Below, piece after piece: positions 47,587 through 59,944 of a DNA stretch of 64,000 bases. How positions within the stretch are numbered: the stretch's first letter is position 1; every line of letters starts with the position of its first letter. The notes below the pieces were generated by a model. It did not search any database and was not told the DNA's origin. It saw only the letters and a list, made by a program, of their open reading frames with translations. The stretch covers positions 33,123,686 through 33,187,685 of the forward strand of contig JALGQZ010000006.1 of assembly GCA_023105745.1 (NCBI GenBank), in the 5' to 3' direction. The stretch comes from Austropuccinia psidii (lineage: Eukaryota > Basidiomycota > Pucciniomycetes > Pucciniales > Sphaerophragmiaceae). The position numbers were made by a program, and so were the translations under genes.

Positions 47587-48998
47587 TGTCAGGCTGCATC
47601 TATGATTGAGCTATAATAAGAGTATATACAAGTCAAAGTATAACTGTGAAACAGTAAAATAAGTTTGAAAAGAGTTTATGAAAGATTTTCAGAGCTTCAC
47701 TGTGAGGAAATAGTGGTGGTGAGCACTCTTGAAAGCCTTGGATGCAGCTTTACCAATTGGTTTATTATAATAAAAGACTACAATAATTTAAATTATAATT
47801 ATACCTGTTTATTTTCCAAGAGTATAGCTGTTTTGAAAGTTTTACTATGTAGTAATTAAAAATAGGGATGGGGATTTCTTTCCTAGGAAGAAAAGGTCCC
47901 TCTTTCTCCTGAAATTTGGTGAAAAGGTCCTATAGACCAGCTCACATGTAGTAAGGGAGGATTTTCCACTTCCAAGGTCTGGCTTGTGGTTTTCACAAAG
48001 TCTGCATATCCTGTATTGGACTCAGATGTGGTTTTGAAACCACATATGGGCAGTTTTCACCAATACAGGGTGAAATTTTTTTTTGGGACAACATAGCCCT
48101 CTTCTGATGTGTTGACACATAGAATTCTGTACAGAAACTGTATGGGACCCCTGTATCAAACAATATTTGAGTTATTGAAGGATAAACGGGCTTCTTTGTT
48201 TAATTTAAGCCTCATATTCAAGGATATGGGAAAGTATCCCACAGTAAAGGTGTATTGGCCAAAATGTGGTATTTTAGACTTAAAACTGCCATAACCTTGT
48301 CAGTTTTTGAGATATTGAGCTCAAATTTGTTTTATTGTGTATCCCTGAATGTGGAATACAAAATGGTGCCTCATTTGAAATGGGTAGCATTAAATATGGA
48401 AAATCTATACCATGTTTAATTCCCATTATCCAAACATGGATTTTTCTCAAATCCTGTATGGAACTTGTTTTCTCCTTAAATTTTTCTCTAGAAGTGTTTT
48501 GGATAAATGGATGGCACCATCAAAGAGCCCTGATTGTGCCATTTTCAAAATGACCACACTTTAGGTATCTCACACAAAAAAGTAGAAGTTAGATGAGAGG
48601 TGAATATTGTATTCACCCTTACTTGGATTTGATTTGGCCATACCTTCTGTAGTTTTGATTCTAGCTCAGTGCGTCTAGTACCATTGGATAGTCCTGACTG
48701 GGGGCTTTGATTTGAGAACCCATTTGATGGGGCACAGCTTCTTTGTCTAGATTTTAGATGAGAGGTGAAAATGAAGGTTTATTCTCAGCAACTGCTTTGA
48801 GCCTGAATATATTTTATATTTATTTTTCTATGATTATGGGACTTTTATCTTTGGAAATAGGGGAGTTTCTTCTTTCTTTTTATACCTTTTGAGCTCTTTT
48901 GGCTCAGCTCCATGTTTTGGTGGTATTTTTACTCTACCCTTAGTTTATGGTATTTTGGCTGTCATGCTTGTGCTCTGGCTTTGAGTCACAGGCTGACA
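47587..48998 (+). mobile_element. Solo LTR of family X, copy 3, inside the C LTR
   Basis: The unit is 1412 bp with a perfect 5-bp duplication TATTT (47582-47586 and 48999-49003). It has the same orientation and termini as copy 1, but is more diverged. Confidence 0.9.
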
Positions 48999-50009
48999 TA
49001 TTTTATAGGCTAAATACAAAATAATCTTACTGATAAAAGAAACTTTGATTTTTATTTATACAAAGATAAAATTAACTTGTAAGCTATGTGAAATATTCAA
49101 GTAAATCCATTGAGAATTGGGTTTCTATGAATTATTGAAGTTATTGATATTTTTCAATGTAAAAGTGGAATTGCCTACTAAGACTCATCTTTTGATAAGG
49201 CTTCAATGAGTTTAATTTAATAATAAGCTCATTTAAGCTTATCTACACTAAATTAAGCCTTGAATGTTCTTGAAACCTTGATTACAAGCCTGCATATGGG
49301 GATTTACCCTTTTGAAGCTGGTAATTCCTGTCCAAAATAGAAATAAAACAGTATGAACTTTTTTGTTCTGTTAAATTATAATCTTCAAGTACAAATAAGA
49401 TTTAAAATTCTTCAATACAGGAGGAAAACCTTATTTTGGCTCTTGCAGATCCCAAATGTTGGATACCCTGGATCTGTTTGCCTTTTTTCTGTTGTCCCAC
49501 CTTTTTTGTGTGAATTTTCCCTTCTTTCATTTGAAGAAATACAATGGCTTTGAACCAAATTAAATTGAGCTCGTGCAAGATTTACAGCCTGTATGAAAAA
49601 TTCTTAGCCAAGTAAGTAAATACAAACAACACTTCAATTTAAACTGAATTTTTGTATGTTTGCATACACCTCATGCAAGTTCAAAATTAAGCTTCAAATT
49701 ATTGATTTCATAATTTTAATAACAACTGTAAATATGTGTAATTTTGCTCTGAGAGTCTCAAAACTTCTAATACTACAGGAAATATCCATTTTTGGGTATA
49801 ACACCCTATGGATAAACCATAGGTTATTTTTAGTGTAGAATCCAAAAATGACATAATATGTATTACTTTGTTTATCAAGAATAAATTTATCCTTATTTTT
49901 TTTATTTTATGTTTTAAATTCAATTTTAAAGTCTTTTCATGGCTGAATGAAATGTATAACAAGCTATTTGTGGCCTTACGGATATGGCACACATTATTCA
50001 CAGGCCTCA

Positions 50010-53000
50010 GGAAGAAAAGATCCATCTTCAAAGGTACACCCACCCAGCACTAAATCAACCCCCAAGGGTTCCAAAAAGAATTGGAAAGGTAAATGGCAAG
50101 CCAAATTGTTAGAGAACTACAGCAAAGGGTACAGGATAACCAAAAGGAATTAGTAAGATAAGGAGAATGTGTTCAACATTGCCATAGCTCACATTGAGCT
50201 CACAGAAAAAGAAAAAAAAGGATAAACCAGTAATTTTTCAATAACTAGACTCTTTCCTGCTTATTTCAGCTCTTAATTTCTGTACTTCAATTATAGCTTA
50301 AAGAATTTCCAATTTTTCAAAATACTATGAATATTTATATTATAAAGTCATTAGCAACAGTTTTCTACTTTTGAATTTTTTTTTCTCATATTGAGAATTG
50401 TATTCCATACTAAAGAAGAAAACTGACCTCAATCTTGTTAAGAAAAGTGAAACCTCAGTTTTTTTAATAACCAGCCAACTTGCTAACTCCAAAATTCATA
50501 TTTATTAATGAACCATATGAAGTTTATTGCAAGTATTGAAATATTCAGAGGATAATTGGATATACCTTATAGATTTATTACAGCCACATTACATTTTTTG
50601 TGCACCAAGACAGCTGTAGGGTTGTATTACAAAGTCAGAAAAGACTATGGTAAAAATATCAGATAGTTTCACAATGGAAAAATGACTCCTAGAGATTCAA
50701 GATTAACAATGACTTTGAAGAAACCATTATCAACCCTAAGTATAAGCCTATGACTTTGTTCCACAAACAGAAAGACAGGATAAAAGCCTTTCATCCTGAC
50801 ATGACTGAACAGTTATTCAATAAGAAAACTCTGAGGAAGTGTGTTGGTGACATTGAAAATTTCATTAAATATATTTTCAGAGATATGCTTGAATGAATAT
50901 TAAGAAAATTACCTGGAAGAAATTACCACAAGAACTAGGATTGGTTGAAATTGGAGCAGGAAAACAGAGGAAGGAAGAAATAAAATGAGGCCTGCACTAA
51001 AAGAACCAATGAACAAGATGCTCAACCCACATTTTAAACTTCATATATGTGTAATTACTTCACATAAGTCCAGTTCTTGCACCAAGAGAAGGATTATTGA
51101 AGTTCGAATTACTGAGCTAGGAGCAGATTTGACAGAAGAAGAGAAATCTGTAGAAGATTATTCTCCTTCATAAGAAGAGGAAGAAGCGGGGATTAATAAA
51201 ATTTAAAAAATAACCAATTTAATTGAATTAATTGAGGTTTAAATGAAATTAACCTAATATAGTGATAATTTCATAAATATTGTCAATATAAAATATTCAA
51301 AAATGCAGAAAACCAAAACTGCTATAGGAAAGGGTTATACTAAGGGATTGTCTTGCATCACATAAGCCATGATTAAAAGCAGAGATTTGAAAGTTACTTT
51401 AGACACAGGTGCCTTCTGAACGTGTTTGGGGAAAGTTTATTGTGAATCATTGTCTCCTCATTGGAAAAAATCTCTCATACCGATGAATCATATCAAATTA
51501 ATTAGTGCGACCAATTATATGCAATTTTCGGAAATACCTGAAAGGGACATGAGGGATGAAAATTAAGCGCTGATATGTAGTAATGAATAATTGCACCTTC
51601 AAAAACATCATTCTTGGAAATCATTATATAAATATCTATGGAACAGATATCAACAGCTACAAAGACAGATATTTTACTATAGGAGAAAACAAGAGGCAAA
51701 TATTTTCTTCCCACCCATAGAAACCAAAGTTTCATCAATAAAAAATTACAAAAATGAATAAAAGGAAACGTTCATTACAGAAGAGCTTCCTGTAGCTCAA
51801 ATTAATGCTGAAAAATCATTAGAAATAAGAAAGGCCTGATAAAATATAATTTTCAAGAATAAAGAGGCATTTTCTTCTGAAAATGAACTCCTAGGAGAAA
51901 GAATTGGTCATTAAGTGGACCTCGCAAGCAATATTGAAAGACTTTTCCATCAATCCTTGGAAGACCATCCTACCAGTCTTATTTACCACTACAGCTATTA
52001 TAGCCTGGCACAATGATGAATCCAGGATATTTGCTAACCTCAGAACCCTGAATAACAATACCATACCCAAGAGATATGCCATTCCGATAATTTAGGAAGC
52101 TGTCAAAAAGTTTTCCCAGGCTAAAACCGTCACCTCAATGGATTCAATCAAAGGATTCCACCAGAATGTTTTGACTGATGCCAACCAGATTTTGAGGACT
52201 ATGGAACATTGTGGTATTCATAAATTTTGAAAGATGCCTTCTTTAATAAGAAATGTACCCTCTCATTATCATTGAATGATGACTCCAGTCCTACCCACTG
52301 TATTATCATAAGGATGGTTGATGATCTACATTTAAGATATTATAATTTGTTCATAATATTGGAAATTAAACTTGGAAACACTCAAAATAGTTTTTAAATA
52401 AAGTGGTTCAGGTTAACATAAAAATTTCAGTTAATAAATTGGATTTTTGTTTCTAAGAATTAAAGAAACTTGGTAATTTTTTTGCTTTCCTTAGCCCTTG
52501 AATAGAAAAAAGAAAATTAGCAGCAGTCTTACATACACCCATGTAACAAACAAAAAAAGAAATGATGTTCTTTTTTGAACTTTCTAGCTAATACAGAAAA
52601 CATGTTTAAAGAAAGTTCAATTCTGACTAAGGGAATATACAGGCTCTGTTACCAACAGAAATTGTGTGAGATGACATAGGAGCAAATAAGAGCTTAATAA
52701 AAATAAAGCACTCCTTGAAAAATGCCCTTCTACTGCTTATGTAAGATTGGGAAATACCCTTCTGAATTTACATTGTTTCCAATGGAGAAGGATTGGGTGC
52801 TTCCCTTTTTCAGGTACAAAGTATCCAAGACAAACCTCATGAAGGACCTGTTTGCTCCATTTCTAGAAAAATGAAATATACAGAAACAAGATATGGTGAA
52901 AGCTAAATGGAATTCTTATTATTGGTTTGGTATTTAAAAAAAATTGTTGAGCATTTGAATGGCACTTTTTTAAGCCATCACCTATTGAAATAAAGTCGAG

Positions 53001-53150
53001 TAGCTTCTGAATGTGAGAACCCCAAATGGGCACATGTTGAGTTGTAATATAGAAATCTGAATATTATCCATAAGGAAAAAAAGATTCATAAGAATTTAGA
53101 TGGCCTTTAGCCAATAAACCTTATATTTCTTCTTACGTAACTTTTTAATC
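50010..53150 (+). mobile_element. Ty3/Gypsy element E, old plus-strand remnant
   Basis: Coding starts abruptly at the end of element C. In order: the ORF1 block (ENYSKGYRITK...KENVFNIA, 50085-50210); capsid pieces (about 50680-51180; FHKQKDRIKAFHPDMTE); protease (VTLDTGAF at about 51393-51416, the canonical D-T-G, and NIILGNHYINIYGTDIN); RT in broken frames (about 51940-52400; IAWHNDESRI and SMDSIKGFHQNVL); and a RNase H end (KNLDGL, 53095). It has no integrase and many stops. The 5' half is missing on the left because C interrupts it, and the right side is cut by element D. Confidence 0.82.
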
Positions 53151-54936
53151 TTTGAGCCTTTGGGATATGACTGCATAACCAAAAAAATTCACAAAAGATA
53201 TTAAAAAACTCATTTTGATAATGAGAATTGGAATTCTAATCTAAAAATCAATTAAAATATGTGCAAAAGTCATAAAAGAGAATCAATTCTTTATTTTCTC
53301 AGAAAAAGTAAATAAAAGTTTGAAGTAAGTTGAGCCATTTTATTCCCCATCAAAAAATAAATATATTATTCACTTATGTCATATCTGTAAATCCAATACC
53401 TACTGGAAAGCTCAGATATACACACTTTTATGATCAGAGCATATATCCATTATTTTGAGCTCAATACCTTTAAATGCTCACTATAAATACATTATTCAAA
53501 ACCAAAGCTACCAACATAAAGCTATGAAAAGATAGACATAAGCTTTATTTGGAAAGTTTTAAATAATATTAAGAATAATGAGGAGAAATTGGTCACAATA
53601 GCAATACCATTTGACCAATTGAAGTACAAAGTGGTCCAAGCTGAACCCAAATTGGATCTTCAGATTCTACTAGTGCATTTGTAAAGAATGAAGTAATATT
53701 AATAATTCTATTCAAGGTATAAACTTATGAAATCATGGTTCAATGTCTAAAAACAAAGATTTAAACAGAAAAGATAAATTACAAGAAAAATCATCAAAAA
53801 TAGAGTTTTGATGATGTAATAAAATCCTCTTGGCACCTCAGTAAGGATGGGCCAAGATATCAGAATTTCTATTATGTGAAGAAATAAAATTTATTAAAGA
53901 TTATATCAAGAGCTTCAAAATAATCATTGTTGTTCTTTAAATGCAACCTTATTTTGAGTTCAACAGTTGAATAAGAGATAAAACTAGTTTATCTTGGTAC
54001 TTGATGATTGAAGATACCTCTCTACACCAGATTGAGTAATATTCCAACGTTATAATTATGATGTCAGAAAATCAGGGCTACAGTTATAATCTTAACAAGA
54101 GGCATAATAATGAGATAAAGAGGTTTTATAAGGATGTAATCATCACCAGAACTTTCAATATTGATCAATTACAGTGGATAGAATCAGTGCATGTCTTCTA
54201 GAAGGTATCTGGTCACAAGAGGGAAAGATCTTTCCTATAAAAGTACCCCTTCTTCCTGTGTTTCCCCCTCAGATGCATGAAATTGAATAAAAAAAATTAG
54301 ATAAAAGGTAATACTCTTTATTCTTTATATATAAAGCCTCTATATTATAAGATTACAAAGCAATCTCTAGTAGTAATCACTAGTGCTTACATGATTACAA
54401 GAATTTTTTATTGTAATTTGTTCAAATCTCTTCAAAATATCGAAATCCACATAGAAATAGTAAGAACTGTACTTATTTCTATTTTTCAATGTAAATAAAA
54501 TCCAAATAAGTTTTATTTCCATTATTAGTAATAAATATTATGAAGAGTATAATTCCAAGTTTTTTAGTGGGTTATTTTCTCTATATTATTCTTTGATAAT
54601 TATATCATTAATATGAATAGTAGTTATATTAGTATAAAACTTTAGTATTGGTAATATCATTGTTAGAAATTGGTTTTTATTATTCAATAACAATTTCTCA
54701 CACATCTATTATTTGTTGCTAACACTAATAAGCTGTTGTTAATATATATGTTTTGATTAATTTCAATTTTTTTAGAATATATGTTATATTATTTCATTCT
54801 TTTCAAATAATATAGATATATTCCTGCCATAACTATAGTTATTTTACTCTCATTATTAATTTCTATTAGGAAGTTCAGAGTAAAATAAGTAAAATATTAA
54901 TAATTTTTACTTATTATTTCATATTTGAACCTTTCA
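53151..54936 (+). repeat. Element D 5' LTR (1786 bp)
   Basis: It starts TTTGAGCCTTTGGGATATG (the expected TGTG is now TTTG) and ends GAACCTTTCA. It aligns along its length with 59945-61889, but is well diverged. Confidence 0.82.
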
Positions 54937-54938
54937 TT

Positions 54939-54955
54939 TGTGGGACTGGGCATGA
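54939..54955 (+). other. Element D primer-binding site
   Basis: TGTGGGACTGGGCATGA starts 2 nt after the LTR, the same offset as in A and B, and is related in sequence to the B site (TGGGGGCCCAGCCATGA). Confidence 0.62.
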
Positions 54956-57900
54956 TATTCACCCAAAAAAACCTTAAATAAAAGACTAAAATTGGGCTTA
55001 TACAATTAGAAGTTATATTTAGAATCATAATTCATGGGATAAATCTATATTTATTGAGCTTGAGAGCTAATGGGAATTTAGAAAGTAATTTTATTGTCTT
55101 ACACATTGCTTTTCACATCTTTAGAGTTGCAAGACCATGCTTCAAGTGACTCTAGTTATTAAATAGGATATTTAGAAATTAAAAATATAAATTGATATTA
55201 TAATTGAATTACAGAATCACATTATTATTGTTATTTCAAATTTGTTTAAACAATTAAAAATGAAAATGGAAAAAGAAATAAAAATTATTTTTTTCTGTTT
55301 TACTTTTTCCTCTTATATAAGAAAGAAAAAAGGCAGTTCTTTTTGGAAATTGCCATATATTTGTAAAAATAAGCTTTTTGTAAAAAATCTCATATTTATT
55401 TGTCTGTCTTAGTGTTTGAAGATAACCTAATAAGGATACCAAACCAATTCTCAAAGATTTGTGGAATAGACTTTTAAAAGCTCTCCAACACCAATAATAA
55501 GCAAGAGAAAAACCTAAGACATTGATTTTCCAGGACCCATCATTCAGAACTCTGAAGGTGAGCACCTTTCTTAAAATTTAATAAAAAGGAAATCTTTATT
55601 ACTTTTTATAATTTGTTTTCCTGATTTCATTCTTTCTAAAAAGGACCACTAGAAGAGGTTCCCAATAATCCATAAAATCAGATGGAGGTGGACTCAGAAG
55701 TAGAAGTAATACATAGAAAGGGAAAAGAAAGAGAAGAGTCCTCAGTGTAACAGAATACATAAAAGTAAGTGCCATATACCAAAGGCAAGTACTTGAAATG
55801 TCCATGATTTCTGAAAAAGAATTAGAACTAATCATCAGTAATTAAAACAGAAACAAATAATATTCAGAGGTATAAAATACATATATAAATAAGCCAGTAC
55901 AAACAGTAATACACACTCTACAAAGACAAGGACTGGGAAATGTTTCCCCAAATCCATCAAGGAGTTATGAACTCCTGGAGCATCCTCAAGAAATCCATTC
56001 AGGTGAAGGAAATAAGGAAATAATCCAATGGATGGAATAAACTAACATAAAAACCTCAAATAAAAAAGATCAAGGAATGGAACAACAAAAAGAGGGAGGC
56101 AAGCAAGGAAGAAGCCACAGTAGCTTCTAACAGCAAGCCTAAATCCAGCCAACCTCTCAAGGAAGGAAAAAAGAACAAGAAAATGAATTTCGGGAGACTA
56201 TATTCCTCCAGTTACAGGCTCCCAATAATTCAAAAAGCTTCCAGGGAAAGGTTTTTCTGCATGGCCAGAGCCTTTATGGAATTAAAGGACAAAGAGGAAC
56301 AAAGAATGAGACAACCATCTTTCCCAAAGAAATAACTTTGTCTCCTGATGTTGTAAATACTTTATCAGAAATTGGAGCTAGTATCTTACCCTTAAAAGAC
56401 ATTAAAGATAGCTGATTATCATTCAAAAATAAACAACCACATAACATCTTTATCCCGAATAATTGTACAAAATATGAATGAAAGAAAGAATATCATACTT
56501 ATGGTTTGAAATAATAAGCCAAAACCTTGAATTTACAATACTCAAAATTTAAAACAAGGACAGAAAGAGTTTTATAAGTATATGAAAGGTATAAAAGAAA
56601 GTGATTTTCCAATCAATCAAGCCCAATTTATTGACAATTTAACAGAAATATTGAACAAATTGTCCATTGAATCTGAAAAATTCAAAGAAAAGACTTCATC
56701 ACACCAAATATTGCTTCTGAATCATGTAGAAAAAAGTGAAGAAGAAGGAAAGCATCTTAAGGGCTTCATTTAAATTGAAATAAGACTTATTACTGAGAAA
56801 ATGGATAAAATAAATAAGGCTAACTTTAATATGCCCAAGTTATGAACCCCCTTTTCCCATGTAAGAAGCCCTGTTAAATCAAAGGAGTAAATACAAAATA
56901 TCTTTATAACAGTGTTGAGTCATCAAGAAAATGATCCAGTATTAATAAAAGAAGAACCTCAACATAAAGAATTCCCAAAATTCACAGGCAAAGGTAAATA
57001 TTAACACATGTCATTTATTAAAACAATCGATATTTTGCAAAAATATTATGTCATACCAGCTGAAGTAATTACTGAAATATTATATTAGTTATTTGAGAAA
57101 TCTTAAAAAGCAGGTTTTATTGCATAACACCAGAACATTTCCAGAATACTGGGCATGGGTGGAAAATTAATTCTTGGAGGTATAAAATAGAAAATACATA
57201 TGAAAACTCATTATTTGACCCAGAAAATGACAAAACTTTAATTTGGTTCTTGAAAAAAGCTTAAAGATTAAATGCATTATATGCAGAAATCGGACTAAAA
57301 ATGGTAAATAAGTGAATACTCAAAAAATGTTAAGGAGAACTAGAAAATGCCCTAAGAAGAAGGTGCATAGAACTATGCTCCACAGAAGAGTACATTAATG
57401 AACTAGAAGACCTTGTGACAAGAACCAAGATTGGCAGAACATGGAAGAATCTGGACCTAAAAAGCCCAAAAAAAACCATTCATCAAGAGAGATAAACCAC
57501 AAGGACCTTTCAAAGGCAATAAAACTAATGCAAAAACAGAATTTCATAAATGTGGTGGTACGGGGAGCTTAGCTAAGAATTTCCTTAAAAAGGCAAAAAT
57601 AAATTCAATTTTGGAAACAGAAGACCAAAACAACAAAGAAGAAGAATCTGACTCTGAAAAAGAAAATGTAGAATCAGAAACTTCTTAAACTGATGAAAGC
57701 AACATAGTTAATTCTGTAATTAATAATATTGATTTAATATATGGAATAATGGATGTAAACTCCAATTTACCACAAATTGGAACATCTGATATATGCATTA
57801 CAATTATTCAAGATTCCAAATTACATAGAACCAAACCTTAAACAATAATGGGCTATAAAGCTGAAAAATAAGGCATAAGTATCAGTAGGATAAACAATCA

Positions 57901-58168
57901 AGGGTAAAAGATAAATCTGGACACAGAAGCATAATGCACTTATTTTGGAAAAAATCATTTACAAACACTCAGATCAGATTCAGAAGACAAACCTATACAA
58001 ATATAAGGAGTCAAATGGAGTAGTTCAAGTAAAATAATTGAAACTCTTGGAATTATTTATTGAACATTAAATTTGGTACATCCATCTCAATGTATAAGAA
58101 TAAAACTAGATTTGGTAGTAATGGAAAATTTCACCACTATCTGTTTCATACTTGGAAATGATTACTTA
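54956..58168 (+). pseudogene. Element D leader, ORF1, capsid and protease remnant
   Basis: From 54956 to about 55680 I see only AT-rich leader. The ORF1 block lies near 56190-56310 (LYSSSYRLP, then FFCMARAFMELKDKEEQRM). Capsid pieces follow (CSTEEYINELEDLVTRTKIG, near 57380-57440) with a decayed knuckle (FHKCGGTGSLAKNF, the second Cys-His-Cys partly lost). An acidic tail precedes a protease remnant near 57910-58165 ending ILGNDYL, where the A-type LTR begins. Confidence 0.75.
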
Positions 58169-59535
58169 TGTGAGCCTCTGAGGTATGTATAACATACCCG
58201 TAAGGCCACAAATGACTTTATATACAGTTGATTTAGTCTCCAACAGACTTTTCAATTGAATTTAAAATAAAAAATAATAATAAAAAAGTATAACTTTTTT
58301 TGGATAAACAAAGTTATAAAAAGGGTAATATTATGTCATTTTTGGATTCTACACCAAAAATGACCTAGGGTACACCCATAGGGTTTTATACCCAAAAAGG
58401 CTTATTTCTTATGTTATTGGAATATTTAAGAATCTCACAGTACTAATGTAACTTTTTTAACATTTTTTAAAATTGTTAAATTTACGCTTGTTTAAGCTTA
58501 AATTTAAAGTTGCATAAGGTTTATGCAAGCTTACCAAAATTTTAGTTAAAATTGAGGTGTTGTGTATATTTACTGAATTGGCTGAGGATCTGCCATACAA
58601 AATGTAAATACTGCATGAGCTCAATTTAAAAGGGTTTAAGGCCATAGTATGGCTTTAAATAAATAAAAGGGCAAAATCCACGCAAAAAGGTGGGACAAAG
58701 GAAAAAGACCAAACAGAGCTTGGGTACCCAACTTTTTTGGATCTGCACTGATTCAATTAAGGCTGTCCATCTGTATTGGAGGATTTTCAACCTTATCTAA
58801 ACTTTAAGATTAGACTTTGATCCAACCTTAAAGTTTAAACTGGTTTTAACCCAATTTGGACAGGAATTTCAAGTTGCCAAAGGGCAAATCCCAATATTCA
58901 GACTTGAAATTAAAGTTTTGAGACCTGTCAAAGCTTAAATAAGCTTAAAACTTTAAGGTTACAAGCATTAAAACCTTATCAAAAGTTAAGGTTTAGTTTG
59001 TATTGCTATTTTATGTGGAAAAATAGCAATAACTTCAAAAATTCATTAAAAATCCAATTCTTAATGGATCCGCTTGCAAATTTCACAAATTTTACAATTT
59101 AATATTATCTATATATGAATTATATTTTAAGTATCTTTTATTTACGGATTTCCTGGGTAATGAGCCTGGAAATTTACTCTTTTAATTATACTTAAAGAAA
59201 ACTAAAATTTCTTTAAAAATTAATTAAAAATTTAGTTTGGGAGATTTCAGCTTGAAACTCTATTTTTAAGTTTTTCATGTGATGAGCTTTAATATAAATA
59301 AACGTATTTCATATCAAAACCTAAAATAACTCACTTAAATGAAGATTAAAGCTAATTGGAGTTGAGAATAACACTGGTAACTTTAAATTGGAATTAAAAA
59401 TAAGTTAACTTAAGTTAAGAACCTTATTTTTAAGCATGGTTTTTCAGTTTTGACCTGGGCACGCCCTCCATATCCATTATGAATCATGAGAGCTGCTCTG
59501 TGGACATAAAAAGAGTCTTTTCATCACTATTTTTT
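58169..59535 (+). repeat. Truncated A-type LTR inside element D
   Basis: It starts at the A LTR terminus TGTGAGCCTCTGAGG and follows it for about 1.37 kb to the equivalent of A position about 10,200 (reverse). It then ends in a T-run and changes to integrase-tail coding. The missing 0.8 kb of LTR and the missing RT-integrase of D suggest one deletion. Confidence 0.85.
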
Positions 59536-59540
59536 TTTGA

Positions 59541-59790
59541 ACAAACACCCAACTTTCCCTGTAAGTCTGATAAAGCCTTATAGCTCAAGTGACAAGGAAT
59601 TATTTCCACTAAGAAATAAACTTCCACTTGAAATAACCCATTTAGAAGAAGGAGAATAAAATAAAATTGTGAAAGTCCTTAAAGAAAGAAGAACAAGAAA
59701 CAAAGAAGAAAGGGAATACCTAGTAAGGTATAGAAATTCAACTCAAGAGGATTAATGGCTACTTCAGAAGGATATAACAAATGCTGATAA
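59541..59790 (+). pseudogene. Element D integrase tail and chromodomain
   Basis: The frame reads [20 protein letters not shown] and continues to a TAA. In the same frame it then gives KVLKERRTRNKEEREYLVRY, a chromodomain remnant, and stops again. It matches A ([20 protein letters not shown]). Confidence 0.85.
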
Positions 59791-59933
59791 AGAAGGTTCA
59801 GACATGAAAGAAAGCCTAAAGAATAGAAAAATTAAGAATTATTGAGCTTCAAGACTAACAAAGTCTATTGAAGAGGTAGGACAGTGGATTATACCCTAGT
59901 TAACTATATCACATTGTGGTACAGTCTTTTTTT

Positions 59934-59944
59934 GGTAGTAGGAA
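59934..59944 (+). other. Element D polypurine tract
   Basis: GGTAGTAGGAA abuts the 3' LTR. Confidence 0.65.

Larger units (their letters stand above)
25505..50009 (-). mobile_element. Ty3/Gypsy element C, old A-like chromovirus, host of several nested insertions
   Basis: LTR remains lie at 25505-27318 and 45717-50009, both clearly A-like. The interior is 27319-45716. Without element B (27376-40676 plus its duplication) the interior is about 5.1 kb, against 6.6 kb in A. The difference is mostly a loss of integrase near 41083. Frames are riddled with stops. It inserted into the ORF1 region of plus-strand element E, because E coding resumes at 50010. The left end is truncated, so no target duplication can be read. 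Confidence 0.88.
45717..50009 (-). repeat. Element C 5' LTR, split by two insertions
   Basis: After removing 46744-47453 and 47587-48998 with their duplications, the LTR is about 2.16 kb, equal to the A LTR. Its outer end (TTCACAGGCCTCA) is the decayed CTCACAGGCTCACA terminus. Confidence 0.86.
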
